A DNA stretch of 64,000 nucleotides from Kitagawia praeruptora (Eukaryota > Streptophyta > Magnoliopsida > Apiales > Apiaceae): positions 71,488,001 through 71,552,000 of the forward strand of contig CM075352.1 of NCBI GenBank assembly GCA_037693485.1, written 5' to 3'. The notes beneath the pieces were generated by a model. That model did no database searches. It saw nothing but the letters and a program-made list of their open reading frames with translations, and was not told the origin of the DNA. A program made the position numbers and the translations under genes. Shown here in pieces: positions 56,301-64,000 of the stretch. Numbering within the stretch: position 1 is the stretch's first letter; each line of letters opens with the position of its first letter.

Positions 56301-57082
56301 AGAAGGATAAATGGTGAATGTGTACCTTATTTCGTAATATCTCGAAATGTGAGCGATGAATAGATGCCATAATTTTTGTGATTAAATTGATAAGTGTAAA
56401 GAGTTAGAGTTATAATGCTGAGAGTCAAGTTCGAGAATTTGTTGAGTAAATAGAGTTATGTTTCAGAAATTGATTTCAGAAGATGCGGAATAAGTATAGT
56501 CTAGAGGATTTTCTAAGATCGTGAGTTATTTGTTGAAGACGTGTAATTGAGTTGACGTATTTTAAGTCAAGTTTCATGATTAATTAAGGTCAGAGTTTGC
56601 TGGAAATTGTTGGAATGAAAGCATTTTATGATTGGTATTGAGATGGCTGTGACCCCTGAATAATTGAAAGTACAAACCAGTTAATCAAGATTTTGTTCTT
56701 GTAGTGGGTTATGTTAAAGTCAAGGCAGATTTTATGTTAGCATTGTATATGACTAAATTAAGATGGTGAATAAATGAAAATGAATTATATGTGGATGTTG
56801 GAGTTGGTATTTGAAGTGATTACGCAGGGCATAGTCCATTATACGAAAAGGTCATGTCCGATTTTCTGTAGATCAGGCATTTGTCTAAGAGTAGTAAACG
56901 CTTTGAATTAACGGAATTTGTATTTATCTTGGAGTTTGAGGGCTTACAAGATAAACCTATCGATGTATGAGTTATTATGAGGAGTCCTAGGGTTGAAAAT
57001 ATAACCTGGGAAATTGAAAGCGAAAGTTTGAGAAGTACCGTCACCTGTTTCTTACGATCGATTCTGAGGACAGAATCCTACT
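53322..57082 (+). pseudogene. Interior of E: heavily decayed gypsy gag-pol
   Basis: No ORF longer than about 80 codons in 3.8 kb. Traces only: around 55880-55925 one frame reads SQEEDYAHDFKYEL, resembling the RNase H block of plant gypsy elements; around 56985-57050 a frame-broken WEIESE...tail resembles the end of chromovirus integrase. The rest is unrecognised AT-rich sequence. Decay is far greater than the LTR divergence suggests. Confidence 0.5.
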
Positions 57083-57095
57083 AAGGGGGAAAGGA
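57083..57095 (+). other. 3' polypurine tract of E
   Basis: AAGGGGGAAAGGA directly before TATAACGCC, probably a TGTAACGCC LTR start with G to A. Confidence 0.75.
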
Positions 57096-58015
57096 TATAA
57101 CGCCTTAGAAAAATTCGTAATTATAAATATTATTATTTAATATTAAATGTGGGTTATATGGTGTGAATTTTTTTTTTAAGGTTAAATATATGTGACATCA
57201 TGTTTACATACTTATATGATGATGTATATGTGAAAGGTGAGTTCGTGTACTTTATTTGAATTCTTATGATTAAAATCAATTTTAATAATGCATTATTGAT
57301 CTTCTGAGAATTTTATAAAATCATTGGAGTCGATAAAAATTGCAAAATCTTTTGTAATATTATCTTTATGATATTAATTAGTTTTTAAAATTATTGGAAG
57401 AATTGTTTTGGGTGTTTAATTATTTTAAAATGATTTTACGGTTTATATTGCATTTAAAGGATCTTTATTTGTAAAATTCATATTTAATTCGTTTTTGATC
57501 TTAAAAACATTTTAAAAATATGTGGGTGTTTATAATTTCATACTATTTATTTTAAAATTTCCAAAGTTTAATGTTTCACACATTTTCCATTTAATCTCGA
57601 TTTTTAGACTGAATTAAATTTATTTTATGTGTTTTTTTTTCAGCAAATGCAATTATCAAAGAAACATTATCCCTTTTAATCATCAAAACCCAGTTTCCCA
57701 TCGACATTTTATTGGCTCTGTTTTCTTCGTTATCTCTCTAGAACTCTCTCGAGTTCTCCCTAAATCTCTCAAAGTCTCTCTCGGACTCAATATCTCTCTC
57801 TCTCGTCTCTCTTCTATCTATCTCTCTCCCTAACCTCCCTCAGTCTCAGTCTCTCACCTCTCCCTCCTTGCAGTTTGTTTTTTTGGCCACGAGTTTGTGT
57901 GTATCTGAATTGTTCTTGGGGTTCCTTGCTGTTATTCTGGTTCGAAATTGGGGGTTTAGTTCAGGAGAATTGCTGTGTGTGTTAATGTGTAAAACCGCGT
58001 GTGTATGGGTGCTGT
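57096..58015 (+). repeat. 3' LTR of E (interrupted by F)
   Basis: The first about 577 bases have no counterpart in the window (displaced by D); from 57673 on it matches 49631 onward with about six substitutions and a 4-base CT indel in 345 bases, until F begins at 58016. Confidence 0.8.
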
Positions 58016-59063
58016 TGACGGAGGAATTTGGTAACAACAAAGTTTGAGGTCAGTCGCCGGAATCAAGATCTATGACGGTGGTTCTTCGTCGGATAAGTCA
58101 CCGGAGTGTGGTGGTTATGATGAATTGGGGGCTGAGATTGAGAGGGTTTTTGGTGGTGGCTCGTAGAGCTCTTCGCTTCCATCCCCCTCAATTTGCCTAC
58201 GTACCTCTATATTTATAGAGGATCAAGCCCACGTAGTTCTTGGAGAGCAAGAAACCCAATTGGGCTTGGATTGACGAACTAGTTTCCGGAATGTTCTACT
58301 ATGAGGCCTAACCACAAAGGCCCAAGGCTCATCCAGGATCTCAAGACTTCACGGATAAGGAAACTTCCCCCGTCGAGGACTAGTCCTATCCGCTACCAGC
58401 TATTTCTTGATTTCAAGGATGCAGGTATAGCCGTGGTTTACCCCAAGTGTAGAACGCATCCCTGTCCCCCGAATGAGAAGCACCCACCAGATAGCAGGAC
58501 AGGTGATCCAGAGCTTTTGGGTGCAAAGTGCAGGATTACCCCAAAGTTCCCCAATGAGAACGCGCCCATTGGCTACAGGAACAGAGCTCCCAAAGCACAC
58601 ACCAGAAAGTCCCCATCTTTCCACCTTAGGGCGCACGGATGCATCCCTTAGCGTCTAAGAAGGGTCCTTATATCCAGGCAAACCCCTGGAGGCCTTCTGC
58701 GATGGACATCCCCCTCCTGAGATACGACAGGAGGGAATTCTTCAATAATCTTTATAAAACCTGTTGATAATTGTCTTCATTCTGCCTTTATGCTTCTCAG
58801 GGCGCGTCCTCCACATATATGAAGTAAGGGCGCGTCCTCCTTTATTAAAAACTATAAAAACTTGAGTAGAATTCCATCTTGAGTAGAAATCTCTGATATG
58901 GAAGTATCAATTAGGGCGCGCCCTCCCTATAAGGAAAATGAGGGCGCGGCCTAGTTTCTTCAGTCTGTGCCAAAACCCTAATTTATCATGAAAATCCCCA
59001 AATTGAACCCGTATCTGACCCGGATCCATTTTAGAATACCCGAACCGAATTTTGGGCATAACA
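58016..59063 (-). repeat. 3' LTR of F
   Basis: Minus strand TGTTATGCCCAAAATTCGG to ATTCCTCCGTCA, 1048 bp. It contains several GGGCGCG(T/C)CC words (58800-58950). Minus-strand TATA-like TATAAATATA at 58217-58208. The boundary with E is exact: LTR identity between the two E copies breaks at this point. Confidence 0.75.
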
Positions 59064-59077
59064 ACTACCCCCCAATT
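59064..59077 (-). other. 3' polypurine tract of F
   Basis: Minus strand AATTGGGGGGTAGT directly before the LTR start. Confidence 0.75.
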
Positions 59078-59415
59078 CCATGTAAAATCAAAGATGAAGC
59101 ATGGAATTTCAATCTTGAACAACACCAAATTTTTTGTAACTATTCCTCTTCAGGGCGCGTCCTCGTTCCTCATCTTCAAGATTCTATGCGGAGGGCGCGT
59201 CCTTTAATTCTTCAATCTTATCTCCTTGACAACCCTAGTTTCAATTTTTTCGTAGAGGAATAACACAAATGCATCACATCTCTAAGCTTACATGAGCTAA
59301 CTCGGCGTAAGAAACAAGAGATATTATGCACAAGTATAAACCTCTCATAGGGCTCGTACTAAAGCTAAATATCTACAGAGGACGAGCCTTATGATATTAA
59401 GGCGTACGGACCCCT
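59078..59415 (-). other. Region between polypurine tract and RT remnant of F
   Basis: No recognisable coding sequence; two GGGCGCGTCC motif copies near 59153 and 59193. RNase H and integrase would normally be upstream of here and are missing. Confidence 0.5.
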
Positions 59416-59720
59416 TCAGCTGTTATCCACATACACTACCATGGTCTTTTCAAGTTCCTTCTGCATTAATCAAGCCAAAGGGCATTCCAATGTAGCGGTA
59501 TAATCCTCTATCATGCTGTTGCATCTTCTAACTGACCAATCCGAGAAAGAGGAAAGCTATCATTTGGGCAAGCCTTTGCTCATATCACTGAAATCTACAC
59601 AAGTCCTCCATTTCCCATTAGGCTTCATAACGAGAACCGGGTTAGGTAGCCACTCCGGGTAGTAAAACTCTTTAATCAAGCCAACGTTTAACAATCTATC
59701 CACCTCGATCTTCCTTCAAC
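59416..59720 (-). pseudogene. Reverse transcriptase remnant of F, internally deleted
   Basis: Minus strand, in order: EVDRLLNVGLIKEFYYPEW and PNGKWRTCVDFSDMSKGLP (about 59715-59570), stops, SFPLSRIGQLEDATA (about 59560-59513), a gap, then GLYRYIGMPFGLINAE (about 59505-59463), another gap, then MVVYVDN (about 59440-59422). These are successive blocks of plant gypsy RT with two deletions between them. The catalytic YVDD reads YVDN. Clearly dead. Confidence 0.75.
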
Positions 59721-59748
59721 GCTATAGCTCTCTCTACTTAGAATTCAA

Positions 59749-60624
59749 CTAAGAACCGATCTTCAAAATTTTACTTGAATCTCCAACATCCACCAAAATT
59801 GAGATTGTATCTTCTGTCGAATCTGTCTTTTCCACCGGTTGAGGCATTCTTGGATCAATATCAAAATCAAAATTTCGAGGGTCTTCAATCATGGCACCAT
59901 CCTTGGAGGGCACATCCTCTTTGAGAGGGAAGTCTTCCTCGACAAGGGCATTCACCAAGCCTTCCAGTAACATTCTTCGTTCCTTAATCTTTTCACCTTT
60001 AATGCTGAGGGCGCGCCCTCTGGGTGGACGCCTCCTCATCCTCTGATTCTTGAATAAAATAACGAGCCTGAATTCCTACCTTAATGTTGTTCATGATTCC
60101 TCCAGAACTTCTTTCAATGAGGGCGCGCCCTCATCCTTTTATCTCCTGAAACCTTTATTTCTTCCAACAAGGGGGCGCCCTACTAGGGCATTGTGAGCTA
60201 TCTCCTGATCCAAAACCATGAATTCCATCATCCGAGTTACTGAGAGAGAACCTTCTCCAAGAGTTACTGGTAACCTGATTGCATCGATCACTTCACAACT
60301 TCTCCTGAAAAACCATAAATCCATGCATTTTCTGGAAATCCCAACTTCTTGTAAGTGCCGTAATACAGAATATTCACTGAACTTCCATTGTATACAAAAA
60401 CCTGATGCACGTTCTTAGAGCCAATCCATAACCAAGGCATTATTATGTGGGTGGTGCACCCATCTAACTTTATCTTCGGTAAAAGTGATATCCGCACATT
60501 CTCCCTTGAACAATTTGGGCGGTCTTAACCCCAAGCTATTCACATCGGTGAGAGGTATATCTTGCCTCTCAAACATATCTCTCCAAAGCATTGTTGCTAT
60601 CACCCCCCAAGTGATGTCTTCCAA
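59749..60624 (-). pseudogene. Protease region of F, decayed
   Basis: Minus-strand pieces in different frames: ITFTEDKVRWVHHPHNNALVM (about 60500-60430), then VFVYNGSSVNILYYGTYKKLGF (about 60420-60340), matching the plant Tat-type protease where VDNGSS is usual; the catalytic Asp is Tyr here. RLPVTLGEGSLSVTRMMEFMVLD and NALVGRPLV follow (60290-60160), then an acidic linker piece (60039-59749) with GGGCGCGCCC coding RGRA. Stops and frameshifts throughout. Confidence 0.7.
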
Positions 60625-62221
60625 AGATAATGTGTACTTCCTTCCTTGACAAATTTCTTCTCCTCAATTTTGTCCTCATCACGGAGGGCACGTCCTCCGT
60701 TCTTCTTTTCAGGATTCTCTTATGCTTCTTGACTTCTCTGACAATCCAATCGGTCAAGTATCCTTCCTTGATTAGATCTTCAATTTCATCCTTCAGTCGT
60801 CGACATTCATGAGTATTGTGACTTGTCGACTCATAGTACTCACAGTGCTTCTTCTTATCCTTGCTTTTCCAGGCAGACAGAGCAGCCGGCTTCTTAAGAA
60901 GCCCTTTATTCTTGTTCACCTCAAAGATGTGTTCAATCGAAGCCGCCAACGGAGTGTAATTGTTTGTCCTTCGATCATAAGAATGTTGTTAGCGTCGATT
61001 CCAGTACGATATACAAGACTTGTAACCTTCCCCTTAGCGTTCCCGGAGCTTCTGTCTTCCGATCTTCTACTAAGGATTGCTCTACCATCTTAAAAGATTC
61101 TGCCTGTGCAAAAAGATCGACCACAATAGCTGAATCCCTTTCTTAAAGATGCTTCCAGAAATCTGTCTCTACTTGCAAACTAGCTACCAAGAAACTCTTA
61201 AGTGTCTCATCTGTTGTTCTTCTAACCAAAGCGGATTCTGCATTGAATCTTTTGAAGTAAGATTGAAGACTTTCTCCTTCTCTCTGCTTGATGTTGGACA
61301 GAGTTGTAACGGGAGGAGCATACTTCACTGCTACTTGGAACTTGGCTAAGAACAAAGTCCTCATCGTTTCCCAATAGGTAATCACTCCAGATCCAATCTT
61401 TTGAAACCATTGCTAAGCATTCTCACTGAAAGTTGTTGCCAGTAGACGACATCTAGCCAAGTTAGTTACTTGGTAAACATCCATCTCAATGTCAAAACAT
61501 CCTAAGAATTCCACAGGTTCTGGAATATTTTGAACATTTGGTGGCACAGTTGTTTGAGTACCCCCCAAGGGTGGAGGTTGAGCTGTCGTCTGAGCATTTC
61601 CTGGAACTCTTGCATGAAGTTGTGTGAGAATTACCTTTTGAGTCTGAGTTTGTTCCTTTTGATCTTGAGCTTGTGGATTTTCTTCAATCTGTGAATTCCC
61701 CTGAGAACCTCCTTGATACTTTCCTTTAGAGGGAGGGCGCGCCCTCGAGCTCACTTCACTACAAGTACTTGAAGGAATTTAAGTGATACGAGGAGATCTA
61801 TCGCGCCCTCTTTATTCTGAAGTCACATCTCTCCTTGATACTTCTCCATCCTCCAATCTTCATGGTCTCGGCTACTTCTTCTTCCAACATCACATTGAGG
61901 AGGGGCTTTTTCATATCCAAGGGGCCTCGACCTGTGATCAGGGGGCGCGCGCTGTGGATCGCCATCTCGAGGAAGGGCTCGCTCATGTCCAAGGGGCCTC
62001 GACCTGTTATCAGGGGGCGCGCGCTGTGGATCACGGGGCCTCAATTCCAAATACTTCTCTTTCTCCTGATGCTCAAGGAGTATCATCCTTAGATCGTTGT
62101 CACAAAGCATTCCATCAAGCTTGCAAAGTCTTTCTTCATCACGTTGAGTCTCGCTGGGGGCGCGCCCTAAGCGATGTGGGTGAATGGGCGCCCTTTCCTG
62201 AACAACCGGCATTATCTTCAA
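60569..62221 (-). pseudogene. gag: Gag of F, decayed
   Basis: Minus strand from about 62221: a coiled-coil start (LRMILLEHQEKEKYLELR), then Arg/Pro-rich repeats RDPQRAPPD(N/H)RSRPLG made by a 72-bp tandem DNA repeat (61900-62045). A Gln-rich stretch follows, then the retrotransposon Gag domain (61480-61143: EFLGCFDIEMDVYQV, then a TAG at AQQWF, then TLFLAKFQVAVKYAPPV and SNIKQREGESLQSYFKRFN), a TAA, and a Cys/His motif HCEYYESTSHNTHECRRLKDEI (about 60840). At least two in-frame stops. The family resembles Tat/Ogre/Athila-type Gag. Confidence 0.7.
61900..62045. repeat. Two-copy 72-bp tandem repeat in F
   Basis: Two copies of a unit containing CAAGGGGCCTCGACCTGT and AGGGGGCGCGCGCTGTGG. A similar pair lies at about 63830-63966 and single diverged units near 63208 and 63452. 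Confidence 0.8.
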
Positions 62222-62649
62222 TGACGAACTTCTCCATTAGGATGTTCAACAACAGGGGCTCCTTCTTCAAAATAATCCATCCTTCAAGGAGTCACCAGTT
62301 GAAACCTCCTATCTTGCACATCCTCCCCTCCTCAAGAGCTTCCTTTGACCAAGATACTATCAAGTGGATTGATGACTTCAGAGTTCAGGAAGCTGCAACC
62401 ATCAAATCTAAGAGGATTGCACTGGGGCTTCAAAAGGCTGTTGAGATGAAGGGCGCATTCTCAAAAGCGGGAAGACTTTTGCGATCGGCCGAAATCCCAA
62501 CTCCACCTACTAAAGACAATGGTAAGAGCAATTCTTACTCAAACATGGAGGAGACTTCTACCAAGGCAAATGCTTTCAATCCTCCAACAGACCCCGCCTA
62601 CCGGCACAATCTTGCATTCTCGAAAAAGTTGAAAATTTCACTCAACTAA
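62221..62649 (+). CDS. Antisense ORF in the leader of F, unrecognised
   Basis: 142 codons from ATG 62221 (MTNFSIRMFNNRG) to TAA. It is divergent from the F Gag. Composition is protein-like (DQDTIKWIDDFRVQEAATIK, Lys/Glu/Gln-rich) rather than repeat-derived, although the frame stays open further left into the repeat region, which is a shadow of Gag. Not recognised. Extra ORFs in either orientation are known in Tat-lineage elements; this could be one, or an accident. Confidence 0.3.
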   Translation: MTNFSIRMFNNRGSFFKIIHPSRSHQLKPPILHILPSSRASFDQDTIKWIDDFRVQEAATIKSKRIALGLQKAVEMKGAFSKAGRLLRSAEIPTPPTKDNGKSNSYSNMEETSTKANAFNPPTDPAYRHNLAFSKKLKISLN

Positions 62650-62802
62650 GACTAGGGAAAGTGTACATGGACTACCCCCCTAGACTAGGAGGTAATTAAT
62701 TTAGCTTGTAGTCTACTATTCAGGCATTGCTCTACTTCTATCAACTTCTGGTAGAAAGAGTGCATTCTCTGGTCACGGGTAACTTCAAATCTCATCCCAT
62801 GA

Positions 62803-62946
62803 AGGGGCATCTCAAAATGAGGCATCCTATGAATAACATCTCTCGAAGAGGCATCTCACTAGGAGGCATCCAATAAAGGGCATCTCACGAAGAGGCATCT
62901 CACAAGGAGGAATCCTATGAAAGACATCTCAAGAAGAGGCATCCCC
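62803..62946. repeat. Degenerate tandem array of AGGCATCTCAC-like units
   Basis: About nine irregular units of 14-18 bases built on GAGGCATC(T/C)(C/T)AC(G/A)A(A/G)G. Confidence 0.7.
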
Positions 62947-62949
62947 GTG

Positions 62950-64000
62950 GGGGTATTCCGCCGTTCACACAAATTGTCCTGAAATAAATGTATATGTAGG
63001 GCTAGGGAGGTGCATCAGTACTACCCCCCAGCATCAGAATATCATTCCTTAAAGAAGCGTCTCTTAAAGAGGCATCCCAAGGGGGGAATTTTAGGAGAGA
63101 GCCGTTGGAGTTGCTGAGGACGCGCCCTGTTGCTTAGAGCGCGCCCTATGTGGACGAGGGCAATGACAAAGTCTCTTCTAGTCCGGATGAATGTCATTCT
63201 TGTGTAGAGGGGCTCACTCATGACCTTGGGGCCTCAACCTGCCTATCAGGGGGCACACTCTAAGATTCATGGGGCCACACATCAATACAATTTTCTTCAA
63301 GCAAAAGATATGCCATGGATCATTGCGATCATACTTGCAGACGAAGCCACAACATGAGGTTGATAATTTAGGGCGCGCCCTGATGCCTATCATTCAGGTC
63401 ATTGTAGATACGAGGGCGCGTCCCCTGTAGCAAAGTATAGTTTCTTCATAGAGGGGCTCGCTCACGACCTTGGGGCCGCAACCTAATGATTAGGGGGCAC
63501 ACACTATGGTTCGTGGGGCCACAACTCAATAGCTTCTTTCCTTTTAGAATCCAAGCAGTAAATTATCCTCGTAGATATTGGAGTCCGCTTGAGCATTTTC
63601 ATCTTTCCTTGAGGGCGCGCCCTAACTAGTAAGGTCCTCTAAGGGAGAATTTCCTGAGGGCGCGTCCTATGTTGGAGGATTTTCCTGAAGAAGTGCATTT
63701 CCTTGAAGTTGAATCCTGATGTTGAGCATCTTCCCGGGGTTGGGGATTTTCACCCTATCTTTCACGTGGTGATCAGGCCAAGCAATCCTATGTCCTTGAC
63801 TTCACTATCTTTCAATGAGAGCTCAAGGAAAGGTTCATTTATGTCCAAGGGGCCTCGACCTGTAACCAGGGGGCACGCGCTGTGGATCATTATCCCGAGA
63901 AAGGGCTCGCTCATGTCCAAGGGGCCTCGACCTGTAATCAGGGGGCACGCGCTGTGGATCACGGGGCCTCGATTCCAAGTGTTCCCCTTTCTTCTGGCCA
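62950..64000. other. Leader of F, repeat-rich, no gene
   Basis: No convincing ORF. Contains GGGCGCGCCC-type motifs (near 63123, 63373, 63416, 63615, 63658), diverged units of the 72-bp repeat near 63208 and 63452, and a pair at 63830-63966 that copies 61900-62045. The 5' LTR and primer-binding site of F are not reached. Confidence 0.5.

Larger units (their letters stand above)
49631..58015 (+). mobile_element. Element E: decayed chromovirus-like Ty3/gypsy element with long LTRs, interrupted by D and F
   Basis: A 345-bp stretch is repeated at 49631-49975 and 57673-58017, and a primer-binding site (53310-53321) and polypurine tract (57083-57095) lie between in the expected order. So 49631-53307 is most of the 5' LTR and 57096-58015 the start of the 3' LTR. 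D cut off the first about 577 bases of the 5' LTR, F interrupts the 3' LTR. Inferred LTR length is about 4.2 kb. The interior (3.8 kb) has only traces of gypsy coding sequence, ending in a decayed WEIESE...YPHLF-like tail typical of chromovirus pol. Confidence 0.75.
58016..64000 (-). mobile_element. Element F: decayed Tat/Ogre-like Ty3/gypsy element, 5' end outside window
   Basis: Minus strand. From the left: 3' LTR (58016-59063), polypurine tract, remnants of RT, protease and Gag, then a repeat-rich leader to the window end. RNase H and integrase are absent: only about 350 bases separate the RT remnant from the polypurine tract. It is inserted in E's 3' LTR (left flank GCTGT). It is GC-richer than its neighbours and full of the palindrome GGGCGCGCCC and its variants. 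Confidence 0.75.

Noticed and set aside
61783..62220. First half of the long plus-strand frame ending at 62649
   Set aside because: It is the reverse of the Arg/Pro-rich repeats of F Gag; kept only the part from ATG 62221.

Overview
The window is a piece of plant nuclear heterochromatin made entirely of nested LTR retrotransposons. I see no host gene, no tRNA or rRNA gene and no prokaryotic feature. The evidence for a plant, probably a eudicot, is Ty1/copia elements of the Sirevirus type (gag, pol, and a third 'env-like' ORF), primer-binding sites matching the initiator-Met tRNA 3' end (TGGTATCAGAGC), and plant-type Ty3/gypsy remnants. The species cannot be told from the sequence.

All 64 kb can be assigned to six elements (letters are mine). 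E (+, 49631-58015) is a chromovirus-like Ty3/gypsy element with long LTRs and a decayed interior. D (-, Sirevirus-like, right end 49630) sits in E's 5' LTR. F (-, 58016 to beyond the window), a decayed Tat/Ogre-like Ty3/gypsy element, starts inside E's 3' LTR. C (-, 30166-43137, 5-bp target duplication GTCTA) sits in the pol-to-env spacer of D. A (+, 1-25344, left end outside the window) sits in the env-like ORF of D. B (+, 5668-20204, target duplication AAGAT) sits in the pol-to-env spacer of A. Nesting gives the order E, then D, then A and C, then B; F is younger than E. Hand-counted LTR differences agree: B 5/1057, C 7 substitutions plus a 3-base indel over 985, E about 6 substitutions plus an indel in the 345 comparable bases.

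Genes work as retrotransposon modules: Gag makes the particle; Pol supplies protease, integrase, reverse transcriptase and RNase H; the third ORF has no known role. A has intact reading frames for what is visible. B has one stop in gag and one in the third ORF but an intact pol. C has several stops and frameshifts. D has an intact gag but broken pol and third ORF. E and F look non-autonomous.

The most interesting signals lie outside the protein domains. (1) Five of the six elements each carry their own short motif (C: ATCCGTTGAT; D: CAGAGTTTA; B: TTCGACTTAGA/TCTCGAAAT; A: TCAGGAT; F: GGGCGCGCCC), repeated many times in LTRs and spacers; in C, D and F it also recurs inside coding linkers. (2) All four copia elements have a splice-acceptor-like TTGCAG|GG or GTGCAG|GG exactly at the gag-to-pol frame change. 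(3) All four have a polypurine tract in the integrase-RT linker, and three have another inside the third ORF, like central polypurine tracts. (4) A carries an antisense mini-gene in its spacer, cut in two by B.
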